A stretch of 9,078 nt of DNA from Hyphomicrobium sp. (lineage in GTDB: Bacteria > Pseudomonadota > Alphaproteobacteria > Rhizobiales > Hyphomicrobiaceae): assembly GCA_030598645.1 (NCBI GenBank), contig JAUVPN010000084.1, positions 1 through 9,078 of the forward strand, given 5' to 3'. Of the stretch, positions 1 through 7,439 are shown one piece after another. Each line of letters begins with the position of its first letter. The stretch's first letter is position 1. The position numbers and the translations under genes were made by a program. The notes under the pieces were generated by a model. That model was given only the letters and a program-made list of their open reading frames with translations. It was not told the origin of the DNA and ran no database searches.

Positions 1-56
1 AATCGCGAAATCGCCCTGCCACCACGAATCCCCGAGGCGGTACAATTGAGCCGTCG

Positions 57-146
57 ATGACCGATCGGACCATCAGCCACTACAAGGTCACCGCCGAACT
101 CGGCCGGGGCGGCATGGGTGTCGCATCAGGGAACGCGCCGCCGTAA
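57..146 (+). pseudogene. Ser/Thr protein kinase N-terminal fragment, broken after the glycine-rich loop
   Basis: An ATG at 57 opens a 29-codon frame whose first 22 codons read like the start of a Hanks-type (PknB-like) kinase. It contains TISHYKVTAELGRGGMGV, which includes the ATP-binding glycine-rich loop G-R-G-G-M-G-V. Family members continue with V-Y-x-A and about 250 more kinase residues. Here the match stops at about base 122, and the frame runs seven unrelated codons (ASGNAPP) to a TAA at 144. A TACAAT (41-46) could be a -10 box close to the ATG, and no clear ribosome site is present. The opening is typical of kinases abundant in Acidobacteria, Planctomycetes and similar phyla, and unusual beside alphaproteobacterial housekeeping genes (family knowledge). 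The recognition is strong for such a short piece. Whether it is a real relic or a misjoined contig end cannot be told here. Confidence 0.65.
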
Positions 147-1135
147 ACATGCACGACTTCATTCTCAACCGGTACCAGCCCCGTGGGCAGGAAGGGAAAG
201 CCGTTGCGAAAACCGGTGGCCGCCACAACCATATCATACTCGCCCACAGTGCCATCACTGAAGTACACCTTGTTGCCTGCAAAGCGCTCGATGTCTGGGC
301 GCGGCTTTATACGCCCCTGCCGCAAGTAGTTAAGCAAATCGGTACCAAAGGCGGGATGGCGCTGAAACAGCTTGTGTTTAGGGCGCTGCAGCCCGTAGCT
401 GCGATAGTCGCCAATGACGGCCCAAACCAGTGCACGCAGCAAAAGCCGCTGCATGAACACGGGCAAACTCCAAATTGGAAGGTCAGTTAGCGGTCTGCCG
501 AAGGCCGTTTTGGGCAGAAACCAATAGCCCGACCTGAGGCTTAAGTCGCACGATGCGCCAACGCGCGCGGCATCGCAGGCCAGATCACAGCCGGAGTTAC
601 CGCCGCCGATAACAAGCACGCGCTTGTCGTGCAGCTGCTTGGGCTCCCGATAGTCCTTCGAGTGAATGAAAGTTCCGGTAAAGTGACCAGGATAGTCTGG
701 ATAGCGCTTATCCCAATGGTGGCCGTTGCACACAACTAGGCCTTTGTATTCGCGCTCCTCGCCGTCATCGAAAAGCACCCGCCAGCTTTCATCAGTGAGA
801 GGTGTTGCGCGCACCACCGTGCGGCCGAACTCGATCCCACTCAGTATTCCCCGATCGCGTGCATAGCTTTCCAGGTAGACGCGCATCTGCTTCTGGCTTG
901 GGAAGTCCGGATAGTGCTGGGGCATCGGGTAGTCAGAGTATGCCGTCGAACGCTTGGATGAGACGATATGAACGCCTTTGTAGATGCCACTGCGCCAGTT
1001 GCCGCCGACGCCGTTGTTGGCGTCCACATGGTCGTAAGCGAGCCCGCGTTTGCGCAAGGCATCAGCCATTGCCAGCCCGACGGGGCCTGCACCGATAATG
1101 AGTAGGCGCTCTCGTCTGGAGAGACTGTGCAACAT
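80..1135 (-). CDS. Flavin-containing monooxygenase, 3' end truncated at the breakpoint
   Basis: This is an FAD/NADPH-dependent monooxygenase of the FMO/Baeyer-Villiger-like class, expected to oxygenate a soft nucleophile or carbonyl substrate in the cytoplasm. The substrate is unknown. Visible motifs are the FAD Rossmann motif GAGPVG (residues 15-20) with GVGGNWR soon after, the FMO fingerprint F152-x-G-x3-H158-x3-Y162 (FTGTFIHSKDY), the NADPH motif GGGNSG (177-182) and the ATGF motif (306-309). Family proteins usually continue about 100 residues beyond ATGF. Here genuine-looking sequence stops near D337/A338, and the last 13 or so residues are antisense of the kinase fragment. The authentic part is thus about 124-1135 and the listed 80 end is only where the chimeric frame stops. 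ATG 1135 places the FAD motif at the usual distance from the N-terminus, and its ribosome site is weak. It lies 127 bases downstream of ccrM in the same direction. Confidence 0.8.
   Translation of the reverse strand: MLHSLSRRERLLIIGAGPVGLAMADALRKRGLAYDHVDANNGVGGNWRSGIYKGVHIVSSKRSTAYSDYPMPQHYPDFPSQKQMRVYLESYARDRGILSGIEFGRTVVRATPLTDESWRVLFDDGEEREYKGLVVCNGHHWDKRYPDYPGHFTGTFIHSKDYREPKQLHDKRVLVIGGGNSGCDLACDAARVGASCDLSLRSGYWFLPKTAFGRPLTDLPIWSLPVFMQRLLLRALVWAVIGDYRSYGLQRPKHKLFQRHPAFGTDLLNYLRQGRIKPRPDIERFAGNKVYFSDGTVGEYDMVVAATGFRNGFPFLPTGLVPVENEVVHVYGGAFPDATPMPPRPSSAVTL
119..128. other. Breakpoint joining kinase start to truncated monooxygenase gene
   Basis: Read rightward on the + strand, kinase similarity ends at about base 122. 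Read leftward on the - strand, monooxygenase similarity ends at about base 124. Two unrelated, oppositely oriented and individually incomplete genes therefore meet within a few bases. No inverted repeats, target duplication or integrase signature is visible at the joint. Simple explanations are an assembly chimera near a contig end or an illegitimate recombination. Confidence 0.6.
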
Positions 1136-1262
1136 GCGATGCCGATCGAACTCTTAAAGCTTAAACATCTCATCTAAAGACATAAATCGCTGGCGTCCAC
1201 AATAGCACCCTAGATGCTGCGTCCAATGAGCGGTTGCGTCGCAGTTCGAGCAAAGTGCCAGC

Positions 1263-2480
<1,218 letters not shown>

Positions 2481-2589
2481 TTAACATGCTAAAGTTGCGT
2501 CGCCTCGGCGCCCAGGTAAGTGAGTAGCCTGCAAAAGCCTTGAATGAAAGGCGAATAAGGCCGGCCTATGCAAGGCGGCGCACCTTTTG

Positions 2590-3222
2590 TCAGGCCAAAC
2601 CCAACGCCAACTGAATGGGGCGGAACGAGCGCCGATGATGGGTTGTCACGCCGAGGCGGCGGATCGCATCTTGGTGTTCGGCCGTGCCATACCCCTTATG
2701 GCGCTCAAAGCCGTAGCCAGGCAGTTTGGCGCCAAGGGAGATCATCAGCCGGTCGCGCGTAACTTTGGCGATGATGGAGGCCGCAGCGATCGATAAACAG
2801 CGCGCATCACCTTTGACTATGGTACGCACCGGAACCTCGAGTTGGGGCGCGCGGTTGCCATCAACAGCGGCAAGCTTCGGAATGATGGGAAGTTGTGCCA
2901 CCGCGCGGCCCATCGCCCACAGCGTTGCCGCGAGTATGTTGTCACGGTCGATGCGTTCCACGTCGGCAATGCCGATGCCGAAATGCGAAGTCTTCGTGAT
3001 GCGGCCGTAGAGAAACTCGCGCGCCTCCTCGTCCAGCATTTTGGAATCAGTGATGCCGTCTGGAATGCGCTGAGGGTCGAGTATTACCGCCGCGGCGACA
3101 ACAGGACCGGCGAGGGGTCCGCGTCCGGCCTCGTCGACACCAGCAACAGGGCCACCGTGAAGCTGAAATTCCGCAGCTTCAAGTTCAAATGTCGGCTTCA
3201 GGCGCGAATCGACGGTCCCCAT
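2590..3222 (-). CDS. rnhB: Ribonuclease HII
   Basis: RNase HII cuts the RNA strand of RNA/DNA hybrids and incises at single ribonucleotides left in DNA, starting ribonucleotide excision repair. The 210-residue product is of normal family length. Catalytic acids are visible as D30-E31 in GVDEAGRGPLAGPV, D121 in AAVDGNR and D139 in VKGDARCLSIAAASIIAKV. TDSKML, HKGYGTAEH and HHRRSF are further hallmarks. The frame stays open upstream to 3366, overlapping the radical SAM gene, but family similarity begins just after ATG 3222 and no other usual start lies in the 67-base gap. ATG 3222 has no Shine-Dalgarno sequence, so it may be read by coupling or as a leaderless message. It sits between the radical SAM gene and ccrM, an order I recall from many alphaproteobacteria. 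Confidence 0.95.
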   Translation of the reverse strand: MGTVDSRLKPTFELEAAEFQLHGGPVAGVDEAGRGPLAGPVVAAAVILDPQRIPDGITDSKMLDEEAREFLYGRITKTSHFGIGIADVERIDRDNILAATLWAMGRAVAQLPIIPKLAAVDGNRAPQLEVPVRTIVKGDARCLSIAAASIIAKVTRDRLMISLGAKLPGYGFERHKGYGTAEHQDAIRRLGVTTHHRRSFRPIQLALGLA

Positions 3223-3229
3223 AGGGGGA

Positions 3230-3257
3230 AGAATGCGAGGCGCCGAGCCGCTGTCAA
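3230..3257 (-). promoter_or_regulatory. Possible internal promoter ahead of rnhB
   Basis: On the - strand a perfect TTGACA (3257-3252) is followed after 16 bases by CATTCT (3235-3230), a 3-of-6 match to TATAAT. Transcription would begin close to ATG 3222, which would fit the lack of a ribosome site there. The weak -10 keeps confidence low. Confidence 0.25.
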
Positions 3258-3289
3258 AGGCTAGTATCGCTTTACCGACAAGAATGACG

Positions 3290-4342
3290 CTAGAAAAGTT
3301 GCATTTGTTGCCCGGCGAGCACGGGCGCCTGGAACAGGTCGCAGCGCAAGCCTTGCCGCTGAGCATTGAACCCTAGGCGCTTCATCCTGAGGCGGAACCG
3401 CTGCGCGATTTGGACTGCGTAAGGACCGCTACCGCGTTGGCGTAGACCGAACTCGGCGACGTAATCCTTCCCGTCGTGCATGGACTGTAAGAGGCTGAGA
3501 ATACGTTGCGCCCTGTCGGGAAACTCAGTGGCAAGCCATTCGCGAAAGATCTCTTTTAGCTCCAGCGGCAAGCGCAGTAAGACGTAGCCCGCTTCGCGAG
3601 CGCCTGCGGCATAGGCCGCCTCTAGAATGCTTTCTATTTCAGGGTCATTGAGACCAGGAATAATGGGCGCCGCCATCACTGCGGTGGGAACGCCTGCATC
3701 CGCCAGTTGGGCGATAGCATTGAGGCGCTTTTCCGGTGTTGCCGCCCGCGGCTCCATCACACGCCCAATGCGCCGATCAAGCGTAGTTATCGACAGCACA
3801 ACTTTGGCGAGGCCGCGCGCGGCCATCCGCCGAAGAATGTCAATGTCGCGTAGAACGAGCGCCGACTTTGTCACGATGCCCACAGGATGCGAGGTTCGCT
3901 CCAAAATCTCGAGTATAGATCGCGTGATTCCGCGCTCGCGTTCGATTGGTTGATAGGGGTCGGTGTTGGTGCCAAGCGCAATGACTTTCGGCTGATATCG
4001 CGGGTGCGCCAGCTCAAGTTCGAGCAGCTTTGCCGCGTTCGTCTTTGCGTAAAGCTTTGTCTCGAAATCGAGCCCTGCGGAGTGTCCGAGATAGCAATGT
4101 GTTGGCCGCGCGTAACAATAGATGCAGCCATGCTCGCAGCCGCGATAGGGGTTGATCGAGCGATCGAAAGAGATATCGGGACTGTCGTTGCTCGTTATTA
4201 TTGTTCGCGCCGCTTCCTCCTGCAATTCCGTCTTAAATGCGTTGAGGTCGCAAAGGCTCTCCCAGCCGTCGTCAAAAATCTCTCGGCACTCAGCCTCAAA
4301 GCGCCCCGATTGATTGGAGCGCGCGCCGCGGCCACGGCTCAA
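3290..4342 (-). CDS. PA0069-family radical SAM protein (SplB-like)
   Basis: This is a 4Fe-4S radical S-adenosylmethionine enzyme of the PA0069 family, distantly related to spore photoproduct lyase. Its substrate is not established. The cluster motif is C69-x3-C73-x2-C76 (CEHGCIYCYARP), preceded by INPYRG. Further family blocks are GTNTDPYQPIERE (124-136), GIVTKSALVLRDIDIL and the MEPRAATPEKRL stretch. The early RGRGARSNQSGRFE block is also typical. The 350-residue frame starts at TTG 4342, the only usual start codon after an in-frame TGA at 4399-4397. Codons between that TGA and the TTG encode plausible protein (IADNAPVRSEL), and homologues usually have about 30 residues before the RGRG block, so the annotated N-terminus may be short. 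It is followed after 67 bases by rnhB and preceded by a candidate LexA box, which suggests DNA-damage control. Confidence 0.9.
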   Translation of the reverse strand: MSRGRGARSNQSGRFEAECREIFDDGWESLCDLNAFKTELQEEAARTIITSNDSPDISFDRSINPYRGCEHGCIYCYARPTHCYLGHSAGLDFETKLYAKTNAAKLLELELAHPRYQPKVIALGTNTDPYQPIERERGITRSILEILERTSHPVGIVTKSALVLRDIDILRRMAARGLAKVVLSITTLDRRIGRVMEPRAATPEKRLNAIAQLADAGVPTAVMAAPIIPGLNDPEIESILEAAYAAGAREAGYVLLRLPLELKEIFREWLATEFPDRAQRILSLLQSMHDGKDYVAEFGLRQRGSGPYAVQIAQRFRLRMKRLGFNAQRQGLRCDLFQAPVLAGQQMQLF

Positions 4343-4396
4343 TTCGGATCTTACTGGTGCGTTGTCAGCGATCTTGGTTGCTCCGCTTGGCTCTTT

Positions 4397-4414
4397 TCAA
4401 CCCGTGTGCCCCAT
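4397..4414 (-). other. Five-codon upstream frame in phase with the radical SAM gene
   Basis: ATG at 4414-4412 begins M-G-H-T-G and ends at TGA 4399-4397. It is exactly in phase with the radical SAM frame 24 codons downstream. It lies three bases after a TATAAG -10-like box, so the ATG could be near the transcript start. It may be a leader peptide, or the original gene start now interrupted by one stop codon, either a mutation or a base error. Confidence 0.35.
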
Positions 4415-4417
4415 GGG

Positions 4418-4423
4418 CTTATA
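4418..4423 (-). promoter_or_regulatory. Candidate -10 box of the radical SAM gene
   Basis: TATAAG on the - strand (4423-4418) is a 5-of-6 match to the -10 consensus. No good -35 is present at 16-18 bases; that position is taken by the LexA-like box. Transcription would start near 4411, about 70 bases before the TTG start. Confidence 0.35.
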
Positions 4424-4433
4424 CGAGAAACTA

Positions 4434-4448
4434 GAACAAATAAAGAAC
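4434..4448. promoter_or_regulatory. Candidate LexA operator (alphaproteobacterial SOS box)
   Basis: GAACAAATAAAGAAC is an exact GAAC-N7-GAAC direct repeat, equal to GTTC-N7-GTTC on the other strand, the established LexA recognition pattern of alphaproteobacteria. Its 7-base spacer is all A/T. It lies in the 171-base divergent region between the radical SAM gene and the GT2 gene. It covers the -35/spacer zone upstream of the TATAAG at 4423-4418, the usual place for a repressor site. By rough arithmetic, eight fixed bases would occur by chance in such a gap, in either orientation, about 0.5% of the time. Confidence 0.6.
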
Positions 4449-4513
4449 AAAGGTTCGCGCGTAGCATCGTCTCTGGTGGCGTGCCCACAGGTCTTGTTGA
4501 TTAAAGGTGCCTC

Positions 4514-5236
4514 GTGGCACAGAGAGCTATGATCTCCGTGGTTATTCCGGCTCTCAATGCTCAAGCGACTCTGCCTGAGGCGCTTTCGGCGCTGATCCCG
4601 GCGGCGTTGGCGGGGCTCGTTCGCGAGGTTGTCGTCGTCGACGGTGGTTCCACTGACCAGACGAGACTGTTAGCTGATAGTGCCGGAGCCGAGGTAATCA
4701 CGGCAAACCCAAGCCGCGGTGGCCAGTTGTTGGCGGGCGCTGTACGCGCCAAGCATCCCTGGCTGCTGTTCCTTCATGCTGACACGGTGCTCGATCCTGG
4801 CTGGGAGCAGGAGGCCAGCTATTTTATGGAAGCTGTTGACAAGGGCAAGGCGGAGCTGGCAGCCGCTGCGTTCCGTTTTGCGCTCGATGATGAGGGCCTG
4901 GCGCCGCGGGTCTTGGAACGGTTAGTGCGGCTGCGCTGCGCTATGCTCCGCTGGCCCTACGGCGACCAAGGCCTGCTGATCCCGCGGCGGCTCTATGACG
5001 AGGTCGGCGGCTATCGCTGTATGCCTGTGATGGAGGATCTGGATCTGGCGCGGCGTTTAGGCGCGCGCCGATTGAAGCTGTTGCGGGCACGCGCGGTCAC
5101 CAGCGCCCAACGCTATAAGGTTGAAGGCTATGTTCAGCGCTCGGTAAAGAACCAGGTGTGCCTGCTAATGTATGCGCTAAACGTGCCTCATACTCGGATC
5201 CTGCAATTCTATGGGGACAACGAGCAAAAGTCCTAA
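4514..5236 (+). CDS. TIGR04283-type family 2 glycosyltransferase
   Basis: This is a GT-A fold, inverting-type glycosyltransferase expected to move a sugar from a nucleotide donor; donor and acceptor are unknown. Motifs in order are ISVVIPALNAQATLPEAL at the N-terminus, VVDGGSTDQT (42-50) for donor binding, SRGGQL (67-72), FLHADT (87-92, the metal-site position), GDQGLLIPRRLYDEVGGY (150-167) and MEDLDLARRL (173-182). This set is that of the rSAM/selenodomain-associated, also called arsenosugar, TIGR04283 family. Its 240 residues fit the family. GTG 4514 has AAAGG at 4503-4507 with a 6-base gap; ATG 4529 is the alternative and would drop five residues. No membrane segment is evident. It is the first of three + strand genes. 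The second, 139 bases on, is its usual partner family (TIGR04282). Confidence 0.88.
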   Translation: MAQRAMISVVIPALNAQATLPEALSALIPAALAGLVREVVVVDGGSTDQTRLLADSAGAEVITANPSRGGQLLAGAVRAKHPWLLFLHADTVLDPGWEQEASYFMEAVDKGKAELAAAAFRFALDDEGLAPRVLERLVRLRCAMLRWPYGDQGLLIPRRLYDEVGGYRCMPVMEDLDLARRLGARRLKLLRARAVTSAQRYKVEGYVQRSVKNQVCLLMYALNVPHTRILQFYGDNEQKS

Positions 5237-5342
5237 TTGCCGCGCGGGCAGCAATGCACTGAAAAGATTTAAGCCTTGCCCTTCTGCGGCCTCTGCTGCG
5301 TCGTAATTTTGCCGCCACAGTCGGGTCGTTTGCTTATCAGTA

Positions 5343-5357
5343 CTCTTCGGAGAAGAG
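5343..5357 (+). repeat. Small perfect hairpin before the DUF2064 gene
   Basis: CTCTTC-GGA-GAAGAG can form a six-pair stem with a three-base loop. It stands immediately before AAAGG (5358-5362), the only ribosome-site-like run ahead of ATG 5376, at a rather long 13-base gap. It might affect translation, but a repeat this short can be chance. Confidence 0.2.
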
Positions 5358-5375
5358 AAAGGTGATTGGTCGTCA

Positions 5376-6116
5376 ATGGTGCGTCTTGCGTCTCTTCCGT
5401 TGGCCCCACACAGGGCTTCACCAATTTATCGTCGCACAATCGTTGCGCCGCCGGCTTTCGCCTCGCGTCTTATCGTGATGTTGAAGGAGCCAGTTGCTGG
5501 CCGTGTCAAAACGCGGCTAGCCCGCGAGGTAGGCGCGGTACGAGCGACGTCCTTCTATCGCACGACGTCCTCAGCATTGCTTGCTCGCGTTTATCACCCC
5601 TGCCGCTGGCAGACGCAGCTTGCCATTGCGCCAGATGCAGCGGTCAACAGCCGCGCCTGGCGCAACTACTCGCGTCGCCGTCAAGGCAGCGGCGATCTCG
5701 GCAAACGCATGCAACGTATTATGGACACTGAGCCACCCGGACCGGTTGTTGTCATTGGCACGGACGTTCCAACAGCAACGGCGACGCACATTGCCGCGGC
5801 TCTCAAGTCGCTCGGCTCCCATGACGCCGTGTTCGGGCCTTCGCCTGACGGCGGTTATTGGCTCGTCGGCTTCAAGCGCCGGCCCCGCATCCCGCGCGGT
5901 TTTGTTTCCGTCAAATGGTCGAGCCGCGACGCACTTGCACACACGCTCGCAAATCTTTCGGGCTTGTCGGTTGCCTGTATAGAGACCCTCGCCGATGTCG
6001 ACGAGGCTGCCGATCTGACACAGGTAGGTGGCGCGCTGGGGCGGACGATCCTGCCCGCGATGTACCAGAAGGACGCTCAGTTCTGTGGAGTAATGTCGAC
6101 CGAAACGACGATTTAG
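5376..6116 (+). CDS. TIGR04282/DUF2064-family transferase
   Basis: This is a nucleotidyl/glycosyltransferase-like protein (GT-A fold) of the DUF2064 family, the companion of TIGR04283 glycosyltransferases. Its reaction is not defined experimentally as far as I know. Key blocks are MLKEPVAGRVKTRLAREVG (35-53), the nucleotide-binding start; QGSGDLGKRM (103-112); VVVIGTDVPT (124-133); DAVFGPSPDGGYWLVGF (150-166), the family signature; and ADVDEAADL (206-214) near the end. Length is 246 residues. The first 30 residues, before the conserved start, are basic and proline-rich and may be longer than needed, but no other in-frame usual start lies between GTG 5379 and the conserved block. No cysteine-rich selenoprotein or arsenosugar radical SAM gene is adjacent. 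The membrane-protein gene follows after 51 bases on the same strand. Confidence 0.85.
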   Translation: MVRLASLPLAPHRASPIYRRTIVAPPAFASRLIVMLKEPVAGRVKTRLAREVGAVRATSFYRTTSSALLARVYHPCRWQTQLAIAPDAAVNSRAWRNYSRRRQGSGDLGKRMQRIMDTEPPGPVVVIGTDVPTATATHIAAALKSLGSHDAVFGPSPDGGYWLVGFKRRPRIPRGFVSVKWSSRDALAHTLANLSGLSVACIETLADVDEAADLTQVGGALGRTILPAMYQKDAQFCGVMSTETTI

Positions 6117-6167
6117 CATCGACAAAAGCAACATGGCATCGGTCGTACAGAGTAGGGGGATTAGACC

Positions 6168-6863
6168 ATGGCGCAAGCATCGTCAGTACAATTCACGCCA
6201 GTTCAGGTGTTGCAGGCGGCCCGCCGGGCCGAGGCGGAGGGCAAGATGGAATATGCCCTCCAATTTTATCGTCATCTTGTTGAGCATCATGTCTCAACGT
6301 CCGAAGCGCACGAAGCACGAGAAGGGCTATTACGCATAGCCGAGTGGCGTTGGGGCGAAGCTCGCGCGTTCGGACGACAGACGACGTCTCAGCCCGCACC
6401 AGCATCCACTCCGCAAGCTTCTCAAAACACTTACACCGCGATTGAAGGTGGCAGGTCAGCGTACGCCAAAGAGCAGCTGTACGAAGAGCCTCCGCCGGTC
6501 GACGATCAGCGCATGCCCCAGATAATCTCGCGAGAAAGGGCGAGAAATTTTGAGGGCTCGGATGGCTCTGCTGTCTCGGGTCGTTATCGCGGCGCTCGGT
6601 TCGTTGCATTTGTTCTGAGCAGTCTGGGTTGGGCAAGCGTTATGGGCGGTATACTCATCGCGGTCGCGGCTTCGGCCGGCGCAGTTGCGGAAGTATCTGC
6701 CGCTAGCGTTTGGGGTTTGCCAATCGGGGCACTTTTTGGCGTGCCGGCGGCAACGATAGGGCTACTCTTGGTGGTCGCTGGTCAGATTGCGATCGCAGTG
6801 TTCGAGAACGCGAGCGCCACGCTGCAGTTGCTTGCATTGCAGCGTGTGAAAATCGGCGACTGA
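6168..6863 (+). CDS. Two-helix membrane protein of unknown function with helical N-terminal domain
   Basis: I do not recognise a named family. The 231-residue product has three parts. Residues 8-62 look alpha-helical and TPR-like (PVQVLQAARRAEAEGKMEYA, then ALQFYRHLVEHH and EAREGLLRIAEW). Residues 70-140 are rich in Q, P, S and charged residues, and probably disordered. Two hydrophobic helices follow at about 146-170 and 184-211, ending in a short amphipathic tail. There is no signal peptide, so the N-terminal domain is likely cytoplasmic with both ends on the same side (inference). ATG 6168 has a strong GGGGGA site (6155-6160) at a 7-base gap. It is co-directional with the two transferase genes and could share their transcript. 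Its stop is only 6 bases from the stop of the convergent moaB. Confidence 0.8.
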   Translation: MAQASSVQFTPVQVLQAARRAEAEGKMEYALQFYRHLVEHHVSTSEAHEAREGLLRIAEWRWGEARAFGRQTTSQPAPASTPQASQNTYTAIEGGRSAYAKEQLYEEPPPVDDQRMPQIISRERARNFEGSDGSAVSGRYRGARFVAFVLSSLGWASVMGGILIAVAASAGAVAEVSAASVWGLPIGALFGVPAATIGLLLVVAGQIAIAVFENASATLQLLALQRVKIGD

Positions 6864-6869
6864 GGCCCG

Positions 6870-7436
6870 TTACTTCCTCTTTATGGTTTCGGCTGCGCGA
6901 ACGTCGTGCCGCTCCTGCAGTCGCGGCATAATCTGCACAAGGTTACACGGGCGGTGCCGGCTATCGAACTGCCACTTCAGTATCCCTTTCCACGCATCCT
7001 CGCAGGCGCCTGGTGAGCCGGGGAGACAAAACACATAGGTCCCCTTTGCAACACCGCCGCAGGCGCGAGACTGAATCGTCGAGGTGCCGACCTGCTCATA
7101 TGAAATCCTGTGGAAAATCGCTGAAAATCCCTCAATCTCCTTGTCGAATAGTGGCTTCACCGCTTCTGGTGTGATGTCGCGGCCGGTGAAGCCTGTGCCA
7201 CCCGTCGTCAGGATTACATTGACGCAAGGGTCGGCGATCCAGCCTTCCACCGCGGTGCGGATTGCCTCCAGGTCGTCGGTGACGACGGTGCGTTTAGCAA
7301 GCGTGTGACCAGCATCTTCAATCAAGTTTTGAAGCGTTGCACCCGACTTGTCGGAGGCAAGGTCACGTGAATCGGATACGGCCAATACGGCAAAGCGCAA
7401 TGGCTTAAAGGGATACGTTTCATCGAGCCTGTGCAT
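6870..7436 (-). CDS. moaB: Molybdenum cofactor biosynthesis protein B (MoaB/MogA family)
   Basis: MoaB/MogA-family proteins bind molybdopterin and adenylylate it ahead of molybdate insertion; bacterial MoaB itself can be less active than MogA. The 188-residue protein is slightly longer than usual. It shows VLAVSDSRD (18-25), the pterin-binding TTGGTGFTGRD (77-87) followed by ITPEAV, SRACGGV, and the loop LPGSPGACEDAW (138-149). ATG 7436 lies 3 bases after the udg stop, with a partial ribosome site GGGAA (7448-7444) inside the end of udg. The two genes are therefore very likely one transcript, with coupled translation. No other molybdopterin gene is visible in the window. Confidence 0.93.
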   Translation of the reverse strand: MHRLDETYPFKPLRFAVLAVSDSRDLASDKSGATLQNLIEDAGHTLAKRTVVTDDLEAIRTAVEGWIADPCVNVILTTGGTGFTGRDITPEAVKPLFDKEIEGFSAIFHRISYEQVGTSTIQSRACGGVAKGTYVFCLPGSPGACEDAWKGILKWQFDSRHRPCNLVQIMPRLQERHDVRAAETIKRK

Positions 7437-7439
7437 GTC

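Noticed and set aside
841..1173. 110-codon - strand frame overlapping the monooxygenase start
   Set aside because: It overlaps the FAD-binding region of the real gene in another frame, with no family features.
1199..1226. TTGGAC-N16-TATTGT as the monooxygenase promoter on the - strand
   Set aside because: Only 3 of 6 and 4 of 6 consensus matches; too weak to annotate.
2481..2492. TTAACATGCTAA as a CtrA-like site before ccrM
   Set aside because: The spacing does not fit TTAA-N7-TTAA and only one half-site is reasonable.
2559..2566. GGCCGGCC palindrome after rnhB as a terminator stem
   Set aside because: It has no loop and no following T-run, so it is just a self-complementary octamer.
3223..3366. 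Upstream extension of rnhB into the radical SAM gene
   Set aside because: RNase HII similarity starts just after ATG 3222; the extension is the radical SAM 3' end in another frame plus a short gap.
3887..4504. 205-codon + strand frame opposite the radical SAM gene
   Set aside because: It is antisense to the Fe-S motif region of the real gene and looks like a shadow frame.
5571..6176. 201-codon - strand frame opposite the DUF2064 gene
   Set aside because: It is a shadow of a gene with clear family motifs and has no recognisable protein content.
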